DNA of 45,618 nucleotides from positions 1 to 45,618 of the forward strand of contig JAFWSS010000164.1 of the NCBI GenBank assembly GCA_017524385.1, written 5' to 3'. A program made the position numbers and the translations under genes. Origin of the DNA: Prevotella sp. (GTDB lineage Bacteria; Bacteroidota; Bacteroidia; Bacteroidales; Bacteroidaceae). The notes below the pieces were generated by a model. It worked only from the letters and a program-made list of their open reading frames with translations. It did no database searches and was not told where the DNA came from. Positions 43,932-45,618 of this stretch are shown here, one piece after another; within the stretch, counting starts at the first letter, position 1, and each line of letters starts with the position of its first letter.

Positions 43932-44768
43932 TCAGAAGGAATCCCCGATGACATTGATGAAGTCCATAGCCTTTTCCAGTTTCTTGAAGATGTTTTTCTC
44001 CATTCTCGAAACCACGGCGAACTTCACGCCTTGACTATTGTTGTTCCACAGTTTCATCAAATCTTCCTTGCCTTTCTTCGGCTTGCAAACGGAGGAGGTG
44101 GCATCAGCCTTGTCCAGGTGTAGTGTCGCGATACGTTCACTCACCTCGCCATTGCTCACGACGAACACGTCAAACCACTGGTTGCTGCGCACGCCATCGT
44201 TGGTGCCAAGGTCGATATACACCTTGCCAGCACGCTTGGACTTCTTCGGGTCAGGTTCAATCTTCGTGATGAGACCCACCAAAGCGAAAGCCTCCTCTGC
44301 CACTTCGTTGAAATCGCTTGCATCGGGATATCTCTGACAAGCCTGGTCGAATGCATCAGCAAAGCTCTTCAATGACTTGACATAAGCCGTTTTCGTCGCA
44401 CCCTGCGCCAACACTTCGTTCGTCTGCGTGTTTTTGATAGCCAGTATGTAATGGAAATCAATCCTATAATAGAACTTCCCGTCGGTGGAGTCCCTGTAGG
44501 TGTAACGCTTGTAGTTCTGGATGACAGTAAGCAGTTTGTTGACGCAATTCCTGTCCTCCACCGTCTGCACTTTCGGGTTTTGGTTCACCTTCTTGATAAG
44601 CGGTGCGCGCATGGCGGCAAAGGTGGTCTGCTCATTGCTGTTGCTGCCATTGGAAAGGATGGGAGACTCGACATAAATGTCATTCGTTTTCTTCGTGAAG
44701 TCCGTCTGTGCAAAAACCGTTCCGGCAAGCACGCAAACCAACAAGGTAAAAAAGTATCTTGTCTTCAT
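43932..44768 (-). CDS. Secreted protein of unknown function, FlgT_C-like end
   Basis: 278 residues with a signal peptide (MKTRYFFTLLVCVLAGTVFA, cleavage after FAQ). The middle (about 75-165) has alternating strands and helices (YYRIDFHYILAIKNTQTNEV; SFADAFDQACQRYPD) reminiscent of CsgG/LpoB-like envelope domains. Residues 180-235 (GKVYIDLGTNDGVRSNQWFD, VFVV) resemble the small beta-barrel that ends FlgT-like and other envelope proteins. I cannot name the family. It lies 11 nt after the YoeB-like toxin stop, which may be chance. Confidence 0.65.
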   Translation of the reverse strand: MKTRYFFTLLVCVLAGTVFAQTDFTKKTNDIYVESPILSNGSNSNEQTTFAAMRAPLIKKVNQNPKVQTVEDRNCVNKLLTVIQNYKRYTYRDSTDGKFYYRIDFHYILAIKNTQTNEVLAQGATKTAYVKSLKSFADAFDQACQRYPDASDFNEVAEEAFALVGLITKIEPDPKKSKRAGKVYIDLGTNDGVRSNQWFDVFVVSNGEVSERIATLHLDKADATSSVCKPKKGKEDLMKLWNNNSQGVKFAVVSRMEKNIFKKLEKAMDFINVIGDSF

Positions 44769-44779
44769 TGGATAACTAT

Positions 44780-45046
44780 TTATTTGGAATAATGATGGCG
44801 CATAGAAAAAACGAAAATGTAAATACGCCCACTACTGATGGAATAAACCAAGCGGTGTTCGTCTGTGATACGTCGGCTCCACTTCCCGTTTTCTCCTTTT
44901 AGGGGTTCAGGCTTACCCATACCTGAAAACGGATGTCGCTCAATATCGTGCAACAAGTCGGAAATGCGCTTCATTATGCGCTTGTTTCCTGTCCTTAGCC
45001 AATAGTCACGATCTTCGCGAGCTTTTTTTAAGAGAACTATTTCCAT
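44780..45046 (-). CDS. yoeB: YoeB-type mRNA interferase toxin
   Basis: 88 residues of the Txe/YoeB family. YoeB cuts mRNA at the ribosomal A site. Key residues are present: GKPEPLKG with the catalytic Glu, WSRRITDEHRLVY with the Arg and His and the end FSMRHHYSK with the terminal His-Tyr. The gene overlaps the antitoxin stop by 10 nt. Toxin after antitoxin is the usual order, and the antitoxin's binding would normally repress both. Confidence 0.93.
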   Translation of the reverse strand: MEIVLLKKAREDRDYWLRTGNKRIMKRISDLLHDIERHPFSGMGKPEPLKGENGKWSRRITDEHRLVYSISSGRIYIFVFSMRHHYSK

Positions 45047-45276
45047 AAATCTTCTATGGCTATGGCATGGAAATCACCCTCTTCTATCTCTTTTTCTCCT
45101 TCACGAATAATTTCAGCCATAGCAGGTGAAGACATAATGCCCTCCATCTCGTCCTTTGCTCGTTTTTGGGCTGCCAGCCTCTTGATGGCTTTCAATGCTT
45201 TTTTCATCATTCCTTCATCCTCGGCTATGACACTCAATTCGCGAAACAACTGTGCATTCAATTCTAATGTTGTCAT
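45037..45276 (-). CDS. Antitoxin of the YoeB-like toxin
   Basis: 79 residues from ATG 45276. It is acidic and helical (MTTLELNAQLFRELSVIAED, then KALKAIKRLAAQKRAK). It is not a classical YefM; this short form resembles antitoxins paired with YoeB/RelE toxins in Bacteroidetes. The frame reaches 45,372 upstream, but that part is hydrophobic, translates an A-run and covers the promoter, so I rejected it. Confidence 0.85.
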   Translation of the reverse strand: MTTLELNAQLFRELSVIAEDEGMMKKALKAIKRLAAQKRAKDEMEGIMSSPAMAEIIREGEKEIEEGDFHAIAIEDLWK

Positions 45277-45299
45277 ATCATCTGTTTTTTTTGCGAATG

Positions 45300-45307
45300 C
45301 AAATGTA
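45300..45307 (-). promoter_or_regulatory. -7 box for the toxin-antitoxin operon
   Basis: CAAATGTA on the plus strand reads TACATTTG on the minus strand, 24 nt before the antitoxin ATG. It fits TAnnTTTG. Confidence 0.7.
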
Positions 45308-45434
45308 GTGATTTTTTTTGATAAAATCATCATAACAATCATAAAAAAAAAGAAAAACATACCTCTATACACATTTGTTCTTTGAGGGCAATGGGATTTT
45401 ACGACCTATGTTGTTGTAATTTGATGTACGACCT

Positions 45435-45598
45435 ACGCCAAGAATGTTCTGACGGATTTGAAATCCGGCAAGTTTAGATATAAAGTTACTATGTTTGCAT
45501 CGGCTAACACCCCGCCCCTTGGCGACAGCCTTCAAAACAGGCGGGAAATGCCACCGAATGTAGCCGTATAACGACCTTCTGTACACCATTCTTGGCGT
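45435..45598. repeat. Element bounded by 12-bp inverted repeats
   Basis: ACGCCAAGAATG (45435-45446) is the exact reverse complement of 45587-45598; with a 2-nt insertion the match extends to 16 bp (ACCTACGCC.. against ..GGCGTTTAGGT). The 140 nt between hold no gene I recognise. A 74-codon minus-strand frame crosses it (45365-45589) but lacks any family likeness. It might be a small MITE or an attachment-like site next to the toxin-antitoxin pair. Confidence 0.45.
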
Positions 45599-45618
45599 TT
45601 AGGTTTTCTTAGCGGACG

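Noticed and set aside
45365-45589. 74-codon minus-strand frame near the right end
   Set aside because: No family likeness and it spans an inverted-repeat segment; the evidence for a protein is insufficient.

Overview
The window looks like a chromosomal segment of a Bacteroidales bacterium, most likely Prevotella or a close relative. The evidence is a core of Bacteroidetes-type genes (six-gene Na+-translocating NADH:quinone reductase, GroES/GroEL, rpmB-rpmG-DUF4295-ftsY-rimO synteny, malic enzyme with a PTA-like tail) and many Bacteroidetes -7 promoter boxes (TAnnTTTG) upstream of genes. Shine-Dalgarno sequences are mostly absent. Intergenic DNA is rich in A/T repeats of the 'TTCAATTTTCAATCTTC' kind.

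Region 1 (1-11.9 kb) is accessory. Four large minus-strand genes are probably read from one promoter at about 11,875: a 920-aa triple zinc-ribbon/SPFH-like/coiled-coil protein, a 524-aa zinc-ribbon/coiled-coil protein with a C-terminal membrane anchor, a 609-aa zinc-ribbon protein with a gingipain-like (C25, caspase-fold) cysteine peptidase domain, and a 669-aa Ser/Thr kinase. A AAA+ ATPase lies downstream on the same strand, beyond a plus-strand remnant of a LiaF-type C-terminal domain. I read this as a candidate multi-gene conflict or stress-response cassette: membrane scaffold, kinase, protease and ATPase. Three members carry zinc ribbons at their termini. This is the most likely undescribed system in the window; the function is inference.

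Region 2 (11.9-15.5 kb) is a patch of decayed and imported DNA. It holds a truncated transposase, a low-G+C plus-strand pair for glycerophosphate polymer synthesis (TagD-like cytidylyltransferase, TagB/F-like transferase), and the ruins of an acyl-modification operon: intact acyl carrier protein, frameshifted KAS III N-terminus fused by deletion to a frameshifted MBOAT C-terminus.

Region 3 (15.5-29 kb) is housekeeping: maeB; nqrABCDEF; an ftsY-rimO-HU/LysM operon; and rpmB-rpmG-DUF4295. A fold-back element and a terminator separate maeB from the convergent nqr operon.

Region 4 (29-45.6 kb) holds a secreted carboxylesterase and an M3 peptidyl-dipeptidase, a formylglycine-generating-enzyme-like lipoprotein, groES-groEL with a sigma-54-type GG-N10-GC promoter candidate, an unknown membrane protein, glycogen branching enzyme, a YhcH-family protein, a MORN-repeat protein, an AEC transporter, a DUF554 membrane protein, an unknown secreted protein and a YoeB-type toxin-antitoxin pair. 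Short tandem repeats crowd the gaps around groES, glgB and yhcH.
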